Part shown: in pieces, positions 24,654 to 33,983 of the stretch | How the letters are laid out: every line of letters begins with the position of its first letter | Numbering within the stretch: position 1 is the stretch's first letter | Source of the DNA: Thalassolituus marinus | GTDB taxonomy: Bacteria; Pseudomonadota; Gammaproteobacteria; Pseudomonadales; Oceanobacteraceae | Assembly: GCF_020320395.1 (NCBI RefSeq) | Contig: NZ_JAEDAH010000016.1 | Location: forward strand, 1-63,047 | Direction of reading: 5' to 3' | DNA: 63,047 nucleotides | Made by a program: the position numbers and the translations under genes | The notes under the pieces: model-generated | Told to the model about the DNA's origin: nothing | Database searches by the model: none | What the model saw: the letters and a program-made list of their open reading frames with translations, nothing else

Positions 24654-26313
24654 GAGAATCTCCTGCAGAAACGTCTGACGTACCCAGCGGCAACCAAACG
24701 GTGAAACAGGTTCCTTTGCCCTTTTCTGTTGCCAGTTCTATACGCCCCTGATGGGCTTCAATTAACTGATAACACAGCGCCAGCCCCATGCCGGTGCCCT
24801 GACCTTCATCTTTGGTGGTAAAGAAAGGTTCAAATACCTTGCTGGCGGTTTCTTCGTCCATGCCGGGGCCGTTATCACAGATCGACATTTCCAGCTGCTG
24901 ATCGTGCACCACCTGACGCAATGTAATTTCTCCGCCCTTATCACTGCCGATGGCCTGTATCGAATTCACCAGCATGTTCAGAACGACCTGACCAATCTGC
25001 GATGGGTTGCAATGTACTGGCGGCAGCGCCTGCAATTCGGTAATCAGCTGGATGTTGCCCTTCAGCCGGCTGCGGGCAATATTGAATACGCTTTCCAGCT
25101 CGCGGTTCAGGTCACAGGCACGCATACCGTCGTTTGCTCCACGACTGAGCTTGCGCATGTCCTGGATGATTCTGGCCACCCGTTCAATGCCTTCAGAGGC
25201 ATCGTGGATGCGTTCTGGTGCCGAACCAAGTGCGTCTGGCACATCTAGCGACTGATAAGCCTTTAACAGCGCCTGGTAGGCTTCTGAGTCTTTATCCAGT
25301 AAGTCGGTGGCTTTATCCACTTGCTGAATAAACTCAGTCAGTACCGACAGGTCTTCCTTAAGTGTGGATAAATTGCTCAGGCTGTACGCCACCGGGTTGT
25401 TAATTTCATGGGCAATACCCGCCGATATTTCTCCCAGCGCTGCCAGACGCTCCGACAATTCCATACGGATACGGGCTTTTTCCAGATCATCGTTCAGGCC
25501 TTTTACCTGTTCCGACGCTTTTTTCAGCATGCGTGAACGAGCCTGATTCTGTTGCTTCTGTCGTTGCAGATCCAGGCTGGTACGCTCCAGTACCTTTTGC
25601 AGGTTGCGCCCACGAAAATACTGACGCCACAGCCACAGCAACAGAATGGCTTCCGGAATCGACACCATGGCCGCCACCAGAATTGCCAGCGTGTACTGGT
25701 TAAACAGTTCAAGAATCTCATTGTGGCTGAGATACAGGCTGAACTCGGGAATCAGGAAATCGTTGAACAGAGTCATGGACTGCATGTCGCCATCGTCCAG
25801 CTGAGGCAACGCATTTCCACGCCAGGTAACGGTAAACGGCAGTAACCCCAGACCAAGGTCTTCCGTGGTCTGATGAATCCAGTTCTGCATATCAATGCGC
25901 AGCGCCAGGCGCTGATTGGAATAGCGGGAATACAGATCCAGCAACAGCCCGGCTTTGTCGTGCGTATCCAACGGCACGGCTACCGAGGACGACAGCTCTT
26001 CCAGACTAACGCTGACCTGCCAGTCACCTGGCTGACGCAGCTCGTCCAGCGATGGGCCTGCCTCAAGAAAATTAGATAACGGGGATCTTTGCTGCAGTGT
26101 GAGCAGCATATGGGTGCCGCCGTCCCGTTCAATAGAGGTACGGGCATCGGCAAGCAGCGCGTAATACTCGCGCATCGTGCGGCTGTACACACGCTCCAGC
26201 AGATGATTGCTGATCGCCAGCACACGGCTGTTCTCATAACGGAACACGCCGTCGTATACCACCGCTGCGGTGGCAATCACCAGTAACAGAATGACTGCGA
26301 GATAACGTCTCAA
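24643..26313 (-). CDS. Membrane sensor histidine kinase
   Basis: A 556-residue two-component sensor. TM1 is at residues 3-20. A periplasmic region of about 185 residues without a recognised fold follows. TM2 lies at about 207-229. After a cytoplasmic coiled coil, the phosphoacceptor His302 lies in GEISAGIAHEINNPVAY. The ATPase domain shows a degenerate N box, then DNGPGMDEE and GTGMGLALCYQLI. It is the first gene of a two-gene operon with the overlapping response regulator, its likely partner. The stimulus is unknown. Confidence 0.93.
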   Translation of the reverse strand: MRRYLAVILLLVIATAAVVYDGVFRYENSRVLAISNHLLERVYSRTMREYYALLADARTSIERDGGTHMLLTLQQRSPLSNFLEAGPSLDELRQPGDWQVSVSLEELSSSVAVPLDTHDKAGLLLDLYSRYSNQRLALRIDMQNWIHQTTEDLGLGLLPFTVTWRGNALPQLDDGDMQSMTLFNDFLIPEFSLYLSHNEILELFNQYTLAILVAAMVSIPEAILLLWLWRQYFRGRNLQKVLERTSLDLQRQKQQNQARSRMLKKASEQVKGLNDDLEKARIRMELSERLAALGEISAGIAHEINNPVAYSLSNLSTLKEDLSVLTEFIQQVDKATDLLDKDSEAYQALLKAYQSLDVPDALGSAPERIHDASEGIERVARIIQDMRKLSRGANDGMRACDLNRELESVFNIARSRLKGNIQLITELQALPPVHCNPSQIGQVVLNMLVNSIQAIGSDKGGEITLRQVVHDQQLEMSICDNGPGMDEETASKVFEPFFTTKDEGQGTGMGLALCYQLIEAHQGRIELATEKGKGTCFTVWLPLGTSDVSAGDSHAE

Positions 26314-26429
26314 GCCTACCCCTCCATTGTCAGCCTTACTCTCTGCATCTGCCCGAACGCAGATGCCAGTTCCTTAAGTAAAGCAGTTTTTGGCGAGGTT
26401 TGGCCGATTAAACGTCGGCGGGAGTGGAA

Positions 26430-28322
26430 TCAGGCGCAGCCGCTGGTGCTGTCAGGCCAGTGAGGTTTTACCGCATCCACAATAGTCTGAGCCGTCAGAC
26501 CGATATCCACCTGCTGCTGCGCCGGTGACGCATGCTCGATGTAACGATCCGGAATGCCCAGTGTCAGCACCGGAGTCTGATGCGCCGTTGCAGCCAGAGA
26601 TTCCAGCACGGCACTACCGGCACCGCCCATCACTGCGTTTTCTTCCAGCGTAACCAGCAGATCATGAGAGGCAGCCAGCTCCGCCACCAGCGCATGATCG
26701 AGAGGTTTAACGAAACGCATATCGGCAACGGTGGCGTTCAGGGTTTCTGCCGCTTCCAGTGCTTGCTGCAATGGTGCACCAAAGGCCAGCAGAGCAACGC
26801 GGAAACCGTTCTGAGCGCCCTGACGGCGGACAATGCCTTTGCCCATTGGCAGGGCCTGCATTTCGCTGGCGGGTTGCACACCGGTGCCGCTGCCACGCGG
26901 ATAGCGTACCGCCGCCGGGCCTTCGTGCTGATAACCGGTATACAGCATCTGGCGACATTCGTTCTCATCCGATGGCGTCATGATGACCATATTCGGAATG
27001 CAACGCAGGTAGCTGATGTCGTAAGCACCGTGGTGTGTCGGTCCGTCTTCGCCCACCAGACCAGCACGGTCGATGGCGAACAGTACGTCGAGATTCTGCA
27101 GGGCAACATCGTGGATCAGCTGATCGTAGGCGCGCTGCAGGAAAGTCGAGTAAATCGCGACCACTGGCTTGCAGCCATCGCAGGCCAGACCTGCAGCCAG
27201 AGTAACGGCGTGCTGTTCAGCAATGGCAACGTCGAAGTAACGGTCCGGAAATTCTTCCGAAAAACGGATCAGGTCAGAGCCTTCGCGCATCGCCGGGGTA
27301 ATCCCCATCAGGCGACTGTCGGCAGCGGCCATATCGCACAGCCACTGACCGAAGATATTGGAGTAGCTGACTTTTTTCACCGCACCGGCGGCTTTCGAGC
27401 CTTTCAGTGCGTGGTATTTGATCGGGTCCTGTTCTGCTGGCGCAAAGCCTTTGCCCTTGCGGGTAACAATGTGCAGGAAACGCGGGCCCTTGAGCTTTTT
27501 CAGGTTTTCCAGGGTGAGCACCAGCTCATCAAGGTCGTGACCATCAATCGGGCCGTAATAGTTAAAGCCCAGCTCTTCGAACATGGTGCCCGGAGCCACC
27601 ATGCCTTTCATGTGTTCTTCCGTGCGACGGGCAAATTCCCACGCCGCCGGGATTTTCTCCAGCACACGCTTACTGCCTTCGCGCAGCGCGGAATAGGTGC
27701 GGCTCGACCAGATGCGGGTGAAGTATTTGTTCAGTGCACCCACGTTGTTGGAGATCGACATGTCGTTGTCGTTCAGGATCACCAGCAGATCGGCTTTTTC
27801 GTGGCCGGCATGGTTCATCGCTTCGAATGCCATTCCGGCAGTGATGGCGCCATCACCGATAACCGCCACAGCTTCACGTTCGATACCCTGTGCACGAGCA
27901 GCCAGTGCCATACCCAGCGCAGCACCGATGGAGGTACTGGAATGGCCCACACCGAAGGTGTCGTACTCACTTTCGCTGCGCAGCGGGAACGCGGCCGGAC
28001 CTTCGGCACTGCGAATCAGAGGCAGTTGCTCACGACGGCCGGTAAGAATTTTGTGCGGATACGCCTGATGGCCCACATCCCATACCAGACGATCGTCCGG
28101 CGTGTTGAACACATAGTGCAGGGCTGCGGTCAGCTCGACTACGCCCAGACCGGCGCCGAAGTGCCCGCCAGACTGCCCGACACTGTAAACCAGATACTCG
28201 CGCAACTCTTTGCACAGCTCCGGCAGCTGTTCAGGCTCCAGTTCCCTGAGGTCTGCCGGGGACTGAATGGAGTCCAGCATAGGGGTTACTGGTCGGGTGG
28301 TCGGGATATCGGTCAGAATCAT
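26430..28322 (-). CDS. dxs: 1-deoxy-D-xylulose-5-phosphate synthase
   Basis: A 630-residue thiamine-diphosphate enzyme that condenses pyruvate and glyceraldehyde 3-phosphate, the first step of the MEP isoprenoid pathway. The N-terminal domain has [14 protein letters not shown] near 53 and [17 protein letters not shown] near 80. The thiamine site [18 protein letters not shown] lies near 157. The transketolase domain shows [15 protein letters not shown] near 430. It is followed by a C-terminal transketolase domain. It lies downstream of ispA, which uses its pathway's products. xseB-ispA-dxs is a common gammaproteobacterial order. Confidence 0.97.
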   Translation of the reverse strand: MILTDIPTTRPVTPMLDSIQSPADLRELEPEQLPELCKELREYLVYSVGQSGGHFGAGLGVVELTAALHYVFNTPDDRLVWDVGHQAYPHKILTGRREQLPLIRSAEGPAAFPLRSESEYDTFGVGHSSTSIGAALGMALAARAQGIEREAVAVIGDGAITAGMAFEAMNHAGHEKADLLVILNDNDMSISNNVGALNKYFTRIWSSRTYSALREGSKRVLEKIPAAWEFARRTEEHMKGMVAPGTMFEELGFNYYGPIDGHDLDELVLTLENLKKLKGPRFLHIVTRKGKGFAPAEQDPIKYHALKGSKAAGAVKKVSYSNIFGQWLCDMAAADSRLMGITPAMREGSDLIRFSEEFPDRYFDVAIAEQHAVTLAAGLACDGCKPVVAIYSTFLQRAYDQLIHDVALQNLDVLFAIDRAGLVGEDGPTHHGAYDISYLRCIPNMVIMTPSDENECRQMLYTGYQHEGPAAVRYPRGSGTGVQPASEMQALPMGKGIVRRQGAQNGFRVALLAFGAPLQQALEAAETLNATVADMRFVKPLDHALVAELAASHDLLVTLEENAVMGGAGSAVLESLAATAHQTPVLTLGIPDRYIEHASPAQQQVDIGLTAQTIVDAVKPHWPDSTSGCA

Positions 28323-28468
28323 CAGCTACTTCAGCGTGGTCGCTTCGTTATATACGGAATGGTCTGCGCCATGCCGTCGAAAAGTGGGCCATTCTACCGA
28401 CTGTCGGCGCTAAAGAGTAGCGTTGTGCGCCCGCCGGAACGAATGACCGGCGGTATGCAGAGGCATAA

Positions 28469-29350
28469 TCAGTGGTCGCGACTGATTATGTAGTCGGCCA
28501 GCTGGGCGAGAACCGTGGTGTCACCGGACACCTGCTGCAATGCTGCATGGGCTGTGGCAATCAGGTCCTGAGCCTTGGTCCGGGCGCCTTCCATACCCAG
28601 CAGCGCCGGATAGGTTGGTTTGTTTAATGCCAGATCAGCTCCCTGCTGCTTACCCAGTGTGGCGGTGTCACCTTCGATATCGAGAATGTCATCCCATACC
28701 TGGAATGCCAGACCAATGGCGTTGGCATAAATTTCCAGTGCCTGCGTGATAGCGGCATCCGGCTGCTCACTGGCAACCACCGCACCCATCTGCACCGCAG
28801 CACGGATCAGAGCCCCGGTTTTGTGACGGTGCATGGTCTCCAACTGCTCAAGGCTCATCTGTTTGCCGACATTGCCCAGATCAATGCACTGCCCGGCCAC
28901 CATGCCTGCGCCACCAGCAGCGGCAGACAACAATCGAATCAGCTTAAGGCGCTGCACATCATTCTGATGCGGGGCATTAGCCAGCACATCGAAAGCGGCG
29001 GTCAGTAAGCCATCCCCCGCGAGAATGGCGGTGGCTTCATCAAAGGCGATATGGCAGGTCGGTTTACCACGGCGCAGATCGTCGTCGTCCATTGCTGGCA
29101 GGTCGTCATGCACCAGGCTGTAGCTGTGTACCATCTCCATCGCAACGGCGGCGCAATCTGCCTGTTCGCGACGTCCACCCAAGGCTTCCGCGGTGGCGTA
29201 AATCAGGAACGGACGCAGGCGCTTACCACCATTCAGCACACCATAGGTCATGGCATCGGCCAGGCGCTGGTCAGCCAGACCAAGCAGCGAAAGCTGGTGA
29301 GTGAGTTGCTGCTCAACACGCTGCTGAACTGCGATCAGCGCATCACGCAT
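28469..29350 (-). CDS. ispA: Farnesyl diphosphate synthase (polyprenyl synthetase)
   Basis: A 293-residue cytosolic prenyltransferase that makes farnesyl diphosphate from IPP and DMAPP. The first Asp-rich motif is DDLPAMDDDDLRRGKPT near residue 83 and the second is DDILDIEGD near 222. GGKRLRPFL marks the family N-terminus. The start was set at the methionine of MRDALIAVQQ, which has AAGGGGA upstream and aligns with the family; a longer frame upstream runs into xseB. Only one base separates it from the xseB stop. Confidence 0.95.
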   Translation of the reverse strand: MRDALIAVQQRVEQQLTHQLSLLGLADQRLADAMTYGVLNGGKRLRPFLIYATAEALGGRREQADCAAVAMEMVHSYSLVHDDLPAMDDDDLRRGKPTCHIAFDEATAILAGDGLLTAAFDVLANAPHQNDVQRLKLIRLLSAAAGGAGMVAGQCIDLGNVGKQMSLEQLETMHRHKTGALIRAAVQMGAVVASEQPDAAITQALEIYANAIGLAFQVWDDILDIEGDTATLGKQQGADLALNKPTYPALLGMEGARTKAQDLIATAHAALQQVSGDTTVLAQLADYIISRDH

Positions 29351-29351
29351 G

Positions 29352-29591
29352 TTATTCCCCTTGCGGTTGGAATGGCTGAGCAACGCTTTCACCATTCTGC
29401 TCAAGCAGGATCTGCACACGCTGTTCTGCGCTTGCCAGAGCTTGCTGACACTGGCGGGTCAGACGGATGCCCTGCTCGAAAGCCTGCAGGGAATCTTCCA
29501 GCGACAAATCGCCGCCTTCCATCTTCGCGACCAGCTGCTCCAGCTCGCCAAGCGCCGATTCAAATTCAAAAGGTGTTTTGCTGTCAGACAT
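29352..29591 (-). CDS. xseB: Exodeoxyribonuclease VII small subunit
   Basis: A 79-residue helical protein that forms the regulatory coiled coil of exonuclease VII with XseA (not in this window). The family core FESALGELEQLVAKMEGGDL, followed by SLEDSLQAFEQGIRL, is intact. The start is at MSDSKTPFEFE. First gene of xseB-ispA-dxs, divergent from the stator genes. Confidence 0.93.
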   Translation of the reverse strand: MSDSKTPFEFESALGELEQLVAKMEGGDLSLEDSLQAFEQGIRLTRQCQQALASAEQRVQILLEQNGESVAQPFQPQGE

Positions 29592-29818
29592 AACTGTGAT
29601 CCGGTGAAAGAGCGGCAACACTAAACCCAGAGCCCCCGGGGGTCAAGGCGGTGCAGGGCGCTTGCACGGGCAATGGAACGGAGATGCATGGACAAGCGTT
29701 AATGAGCTCCATCATCAAAGGGGCAGATTGCTCTGATTATTCATCTTCTCAACAGGAAGATTACGAATGTTTGTCTAAACTCTTTCTCAGTGAGGGATTT
29801 TTTCTGCAAGGAGTTCCG

Positions 29819-30577
29819 GTGGATCTCGCATCTTTAGTTGGCTTAGTCGGCGCCTTCGGTATTGTGATCATGGCGATGATTCTGGGCGGCGACCTGGGTA
29901 TGTTCCTGAACATACCGTCCATACTTATCGTGGTTGTCGGCAGTATCTTCGCGGTGATGATGAAGTTTGAACTGGGCCAGTTTCTGGGCGCGGTGAAAGT
30001 GGCCGTCAAAGCCTTTTCATTCAAAATGTCCAAACCAGAAACCATCATTGAAGAGGTGGTTGAGCTCGCAGGCCTGGCACGTAAAGGCGGTCTGTTATCG
30101 CTGGAAGGCAAGGAAGTCAGTGATGACTTCCTCGGCAAAGGTATTCAGCTACTGGTCGACGGTCATGACCCTGACGTCGTGCGCACGCTGATGAGCAAAG
30201 AGCTGAAGCAGGCCAGCGAACGTCACACCATTGGTATCTACATTTTCAAGGCCATTGGCGACGTCGCACCAGCGATGGGCATGATCGGCACCCTGATTGG
30301 TCTGGTAGCCATGCTGGCCAATATGGACGATCCGAAAACCATCGGCTCGGCCATGGCGGTGGCGCTGTTAACCACGCTCTATGGCGCCATGATGGCCACC
30401 ATGTTTGCCCTGCCCGTCGGCGACAAGTTGACACTGCGCAAAGATGAGGAAGATCGCCTCAAGTCGATGATCATTGATGCTCTGCTCGCTATTCAGAGCG
30501 GTCAGAACCCGCGTGTGATTGAAACCATGTTGCAAGCCTACATTCAGGAAGGCAAACGAACCACGTCAGGTGATTGA
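29819..30577 (+). CDS. pomA: Flagellar stator protein, PomA/MotA family
   Basis: A 252-residue ion-channel subunit of the flagellar motor. Starting at a GTG with AAGGAG five bases upstream gives the N-terminus VDLASLVGLVGAFGIVIMAM, which matches Vibrio-type PomA; upstream in-frame methionines are rejected. Four membrane segments are present, with the cytoplasmic loop between TM2 and TM3. The torque region lies near residues 85-150, and the TM3-TM4 part reads AIGDVAPAMGMIGTLIGLVAML. Similarity to PomA suggests a sodium-driven motor. pomB follows after two bases. Confidence 0.93.
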   Translation: MDLASLVGLVGAFGIVIMAMILGGDLGMFLNIPSILIVVVGSIFAVMMKFELGQFLGAVKVAVKAFSFKMSKPETIIEEVVELAGLARKGGLLSLEGKEVSDDFLGKGIQLLVDGHDPDVVRTLMSKELKQASERHTIGIYIFKAIGDVAPAMGMIGTLIGLVAMLANMDDPKTIGSAMAVALLTTLYGAMMATMFALPVGDKLTLRKDEEDRLKSMIIDALLAIQSGQNPRVIETMLQAYIQEGKRTTSGD

Positions 30578-30579
30578 GC

Positions 30580-31551
30580 ATGGAAGAAGAACAAGAATGT
30601 CCACCCTGTCCCGCGATACCTGGTTGGCTGGCCACCTTTGCCGACCTGATGTCGCTGCTGATGTGCTTCTTCGTACTGCTGCTGTCGTTCTCCGAAATGG
30701 ATGCCATGAAATTCAAACGACTGGCAGGCGAGTTGCGCCAGGCGTTTGGTGTGCAGACCGTTGTTAACGTCAGCGATCCGCCGAAGGGCACCAGCGTTAT
30801 TGCTCGTCACTTCAGCCCGTCTATTCCGGAGCCGACGCCGATTAATGAAGTGCGCCAGAAAACCAGTGACATCACCAAAAGCTCACTGGAAGTTCTGTGC
30901 CAGGACGAAGTTACCCAGCAGGAAGAACGTCAGGGCGACCAGGGCCAGAAAACCCGGGAGATTGTAGTCCCGGCTGCGCAACTGGAAGATAAGAACACTG
31001 AAGCTCAGGCAATGGAGATGGCCAGCCAGCTGGAATCTGAAATTGCTCAGGGGCAGGTCGAAATCGAAACCGTGGGTAAGAAAATTATCATCCGGATTCA
31101 GCAGCGTGGGGCTTTCCGTTCCGGTTCGGACTATATCGAAGACCGTTTTCTGCCGGTCATCGACAAAATCCGCGAGGTGCTGGTCACCGTTCCTGGCCAG
31201 ATTTCCGTTGAAGGTCACACCGATGACATTCCGGTTGGCGGTGGGCGCTTCCGTTCAAACTGGACGCTGTCGTCTGCCCGCGCTGCAGCCTTTGCCGAAG
31301 AGCTGTTTATTGCACCAGAAATGGATGAGCAACGCTTTCAGATTGTCGGCCATGCAGATACCCAACCACTGGTGCCCAATACCGATGCGGCATCCCGTGA
31401 ACGTAACCGTCGGGTCGAAATCGTCATTCTGCGCTCACAACCAAACGACGATGATAACGTTCCGGAAATCGAAACCGACGACAACCGGGTTGAAGAGGCT
31501 GTTAATGCAAGACCGGAAGATTTTGAACTCCGGCCCAATGAAATTTTCTGA
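30580..31551 (+). CDS. pomB: Flagellar stator protein, PomB/MotB family
   Basis: A 323-residue stator subunit. The single TM near residues 15-37 holds the ion-binding Asp in TFADLMSLLMCFF. A plug and linker follow. The C-terminal OmpA-like peptidoglycan-binding domain (about 175-295) shows VEGHTDDIPVGG and RNRRVEIVI. An acidic tail of about 30 residues, rich in Asp and Glu, follows the domain. It assembles with PomA in the inner membrane and anchors to the wall. Confidence 0.94.
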   Translation: MEEEQECPPCPAIPGWLATFADLMSLLMCFFVLLLSFSEMDAMKFKRLAGELRQAFGVQTVVNVSDPPKGTSVIARHFSPSIPEPTPINEVRQKTSDITKSSLEVLCQDEVTQQEERQGDQGQKTREIVVPAAQLEDKNTEAQAMEMASQLESEIAQGQVEIETVGKKIIIRIQQRGAFRSGSDYIEDRFLPVIDKIREVLVTVPGQISVEGHTDDIPVGGGRFRSNWTLSSARAAAFAEELFIAPEMDEQRFQIVGHADTQPLVPNTDAASRERNRRVEIVILRSQPNDDDNVPEIETDDNRVEEAVNARPEDFELRPNEIF

Positions 31552-31566
31552 TCAGGAACACACTGA

Positions 31567-32121
31567 ATGGAAGACAGACGACGTTTTTTTCGTTTAGACG
31601 ATGAAGTGGTGATGGACTTCCGGGCCATCAGCCAGGATGAATTCAGTCACTGGAAAGAAAACCAGAACCTGCAGAAAAGTGAGCTGCGCGAACTGGAAGA
31701 CGAGATTGGCATTCTGGTGCATCAGCTGCGAACCTCGCACCCGGCACTGGGTAAGCTGATGGAGTTATTTAACCGTAAGCTGAATCTGCTGAACGGCCAG
31801 GCAGTGATTCATCCCGAGCTGAATCTGACATCAACAGAAGCACGGGTACGGGTTAACCTGAGTGCCTGTGGCATGGCATTTCAGACCAGTGCCGACCTTA
31901 GCAATCAGAGTCATCTGCTGTTTAATCTGCAGTTGAAGCCCTCGAATGCCACGCTGTCTCTGGCCGGTAATATTGTTGGCATTGAAAAAAGCACAGACCC
32001 GGACGAGCCATATCTGGTACGGGTTAACTTTGAGGATCTGAAAGAGTCCGAACAGGAGTTGTTGATTCAGCATCTGTTCCAGCTGCAGGGGCGTACGCTG
32101 CGCGAGCAGCACAACCACTGA
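31567..32121 (+). CDS. PilZ-domain protein linked to the stator genes
   Basis: A 184-residue cytoplasmic protein. The N-terminal DRRRFFRLDDEVVMDF has the RxxxR c-di-GMP contact motif of PilZ domains. A helical insert of about 70 residues (ENQNLQKSELRELEDEIGILV) follows. Then NLSACGMAFQTSADL gives the (D/N)xSxxG motif, followed by beta strands of the barrel. This suits a c-di-GMP receptor. Placed 15 bases after pomB, it may modulate motility, which is inference; YcgR is a functional analogue with a different layout. Confidence 0.82.
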   Translation: MEDRRRFFRLDDEVVMDFRAISQDEFSHWKENQNLQKSELRELEDEIGILVHQLRTSHPALGKLMELFNRKLNLLNGQAVIHPELNLTSTEARVRVNLSACGMAFQTSADLSNQSHLLFNLQLKPSNATLSLAGNIVGIEKSTDPDEPYLVRVNFEDLKESEQELLIQHLFQLQGRTLREQHNH

Positions 32122-32145
32122 TCACCACTCTTTTCACACCCCACA

Positions 32146-32172
32146 GGCCGGCTCATTTATGCCGGCCTTTTT
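32146..32172 (+). terminator. Terminator of the pomAB operon
   Basis: GGCCGGC/GCCGGCC hairpin followed by TTTTTG, after the PilZ gene and before rsmE. Confidence 0.8.
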
Positions 32173-32208
32173 GTTATCATGCGCCTTTACCCACAGCAGG
32201 ATAACTTC

Positions 32209-32934
32209 ATGAGCGGCCCGCGCATTTACTGTCCCCAGCCTCTTAGCACACAGCAGACCATCGAACTGGACGATCAGGCCGCCACCCATCTGGTGCGCGT
32301 ACTGCGTATGGGCGATGGTGAACCTTTGCGCCTGTTTAACGGCGATGGCCATGAGTATGCCGCCAGCCTGTGCAACGTCAGCAAAAAATCCGCCAGCGCA
32401 CTGGTTGGCGATATTCTGCGCAGCGATGCGGTTCAACCTCTTAATCTGCATCTGGGTCAGGTAGTTTCCAAAGGTGACCGTATGGACTTCACCATCCAGA
32501 AGGCCACCGAGCTCGGCATTGCAGAAATCACGCCGCTGTGGAGTGAGCGCTGTGAAGTTCGCCTTAAGGGTGAGCGACTGGAAAAAAAGATGGAGCACTG
32601 GCAGAAAGTAGCCATCAGCGCCTGCGAACAATCAGGACGCAATTACGTACCGGTCATTCAGCCACCACAGCATTTTTCTGACTGGGCCAAGGCCAGCACA
32701 CAGGATCTGCAGTTCATTCTGCACCCCCATGATCAGAAGCCACTGAGCGAATATCAGGCACCGCAATCGGTTGCGTTACTGGTCGGGCCGGAAGGTGGAT
32801 TCAGTGAAGATGAAGTGAGCCAGGCGATTGCTGCCGGCTTTAAGGGGCTAACTCTGGGGCCACGCATTCTGCGCACTGAAACTGCGGCACTGGCAGCCCT
32901 GAGTGTTTTTCAATATCAATGGGGCGATTTCTGA
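32209..32934 (+). CDS. rsmE: 16S rRNA (uracil-1498-N3)-methyltransferase
   Basis: A 241-residue SPOUT-class methyltransferase that modifies U1498 of 16S rRNA in the 30S subunit. The N-terminal PUA-like domain begins GPRIYCPQPL. The knotted SAM site shows LVGPEGGFSEDE near residue 195 and LGPRILRTETAALAAL near 218. The start at the second methionine gives the family length and N-terminus; the first in-frame ATG lies inside the preceding terminator region. Confidence 0.94.
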   Translation: MSGPRIYCPQPLSTQQTIELDDQAATHLVRVLRMGDGEPLRLFNGDGHEYAASLCNVSKKSASALVGDILRSDAVQPLNLHLGQVVSKGDRMDFTIQKATELGIAEITPLWSERCEVRLKGERLEKKMEHWQKVAISACEQSGRNYVPVIQPPQHFSDWAKASTQDLQFILHPHDQKPLSEYQAPQSVALLVGPEGGFSEDEVSQAIAAGFKGLTLGPRILRTETAALAALSVFQYQWGDF

Positions 32935-32945
32935 TCGCCCTGCAT

Positions 32946-33182
32946 TCAACCGCTTTTCAGAATTTGCAGCAGATTCTGCACATGCTCAGCCGCATCGTGG
33001 CCAAGACTGGTCAGGTAACCGCCATCGTCGCGGTCAGTAAGGCCTTTATCGTGCAGACGTTTGGCCGCTGCCACCAGCTCATCACCGGCATCAGCGTGCA
33101 CCTTAATTCCCTTTTGCATGCTGTGCAGATCAAACTGCGCCAGCAAATTCATTTCATGCACCAGGTCTTGTGAAATCGGCAT
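32946..33182 (-). CDS. TIGR02647-family small protein
   Basis: A 78-residue soluble protein that matches the TIGR02647 family of pseudomonads and relatives by memory of its pattern: LVHEMNLLAQFDLHSMQKGIKVH, AAKRLHDKGL, and DGGYLTSLGHDAAEHVQNLL. The function is unknown. It converges on rsmE. Confidence 0.8.
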   Translation of the reverse strand: MPISQDLVHEMNLLAQFDLHSMQKGIKVHADAGDELVAAAKRLHDKGLTDRDDGGYLTSLGHDAAEHVQNLLQILKSG

Positions 33183-33267
33183 GCGGTGTACTCCGTGTTG
33201 TTGAAATCACAGCATACGACCAGCAGACGCCAGACGCGAATACGACTTCAGCAGAAAGTGACTTCAG

Positions 33268-33933
33268 TCACTTTCCGGATGACTCACTCACACTCAGCTG
33301 AATGCCTTTCCAGTCCCACCACGACGACAGGAAATACAGGCCAATAAACAGGGTTGCCCACCACTCGATAATGCGCTTGCCGTGGCTCATTTCGACCCCG
33401 ACCGTGACACCGGCAAAGCCGATAAACATAAACCACAACACCGCGATCAGAGAGGATTTGAAGATAAATGACGGCACCACAAAACCACGCCTGCGGGCAC
33501 GGAAAATCAGTACGTAATTAATCGTCAGCGCAAACAGCATGCCCTGGAAAAACAGGTTAGCCCCGCGCACATGAACCCCCCAGTGGGTGTCGGCTTTTTC
33601 CGGCAGCAATACCGCCGTACCGGCCAGCAAACCCAACGCTGCCAGTACGCCGAAGAACTGCATAAAGCTCAGTGCGATACGGTTGCTACCCACCAGCCAG
33701 ACGCGCATCACCATCCACCAGATCACGAAAAATGAGCAGGCGGCGATCATGCCACCGCGAAAAATAAAGCCAGCGTCCCCCTTCATACCGGTATGGGTAA
33801 TATCGGTGCAGCCATCAAAAAACGGATTGCACAGTACAGCACTGCCTTCGGCGGTTCCTACGGCATAGGTAAGCGCGATGGTTCCCATCGACAGAACGAA
33901 ACTTGCCAGCGCAATAAACTGACCAAATGACAT
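33268..33933 (-). CDS. Polytopic membrane protein of unknown function
   Basis: A 221-residue protein with about six hydrophobic segments. An early luminal-type loop contains CNPFFDGCTDITHTG (two Cys), and a mid region contains HWGVHVRGANLFFQGMLF. The pattern recalls Frag1/DRAM/Sfk1-like proteins, but this assignment is weak. The start was set at MSFGQFIALASF because GGAG lies upstream. It follows metY on the same strand after a terminator. Confidence 0.75.
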   Translation of the reverse strand: MSFGQFIALASFVLSMGTIALTYAVGTAEGSAVLCNPFFDGCTDITHTGMKGDAGFIFRGGMIAACSFFVIWWMVMRVWLVGSNRIALSFMQFFGVLAALGLLAGTAVLLPEKADTHWGVHVRGANLFFQGMLFALTINYVLIFRARRRGFVVPSFIFKSSLIAVLWFMFIGFAGVTVGVEMSHGKRIIEWWATLFIGLYFLSSWWDWKGIQLSVSESSGK

Positions 33934-33949
33934 GCACAATCTCCACAAT

Positions 33950-33975
33950 AAAAAAGCCGGGCATCACTGCCCGGC
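33950..33975 (-). terminator. Terminator of metY
   Basis: GCCGGGC/GCCCGGC stem followed on the minus strand by a T-tract, eight bases past the metY stop. Confidence 0.85.
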
Positions 33976-33983
33976 GATCATTA

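Noticed and set aside
26532-28493. A 653-codon plus-strand open frame opposite dxs
   Set aside because: It is the antisense of the intact dxs coding sequence, shows no family features, and has a residue bias (high His, Gln, Val) typical of antisense frames in GC-rich genes.
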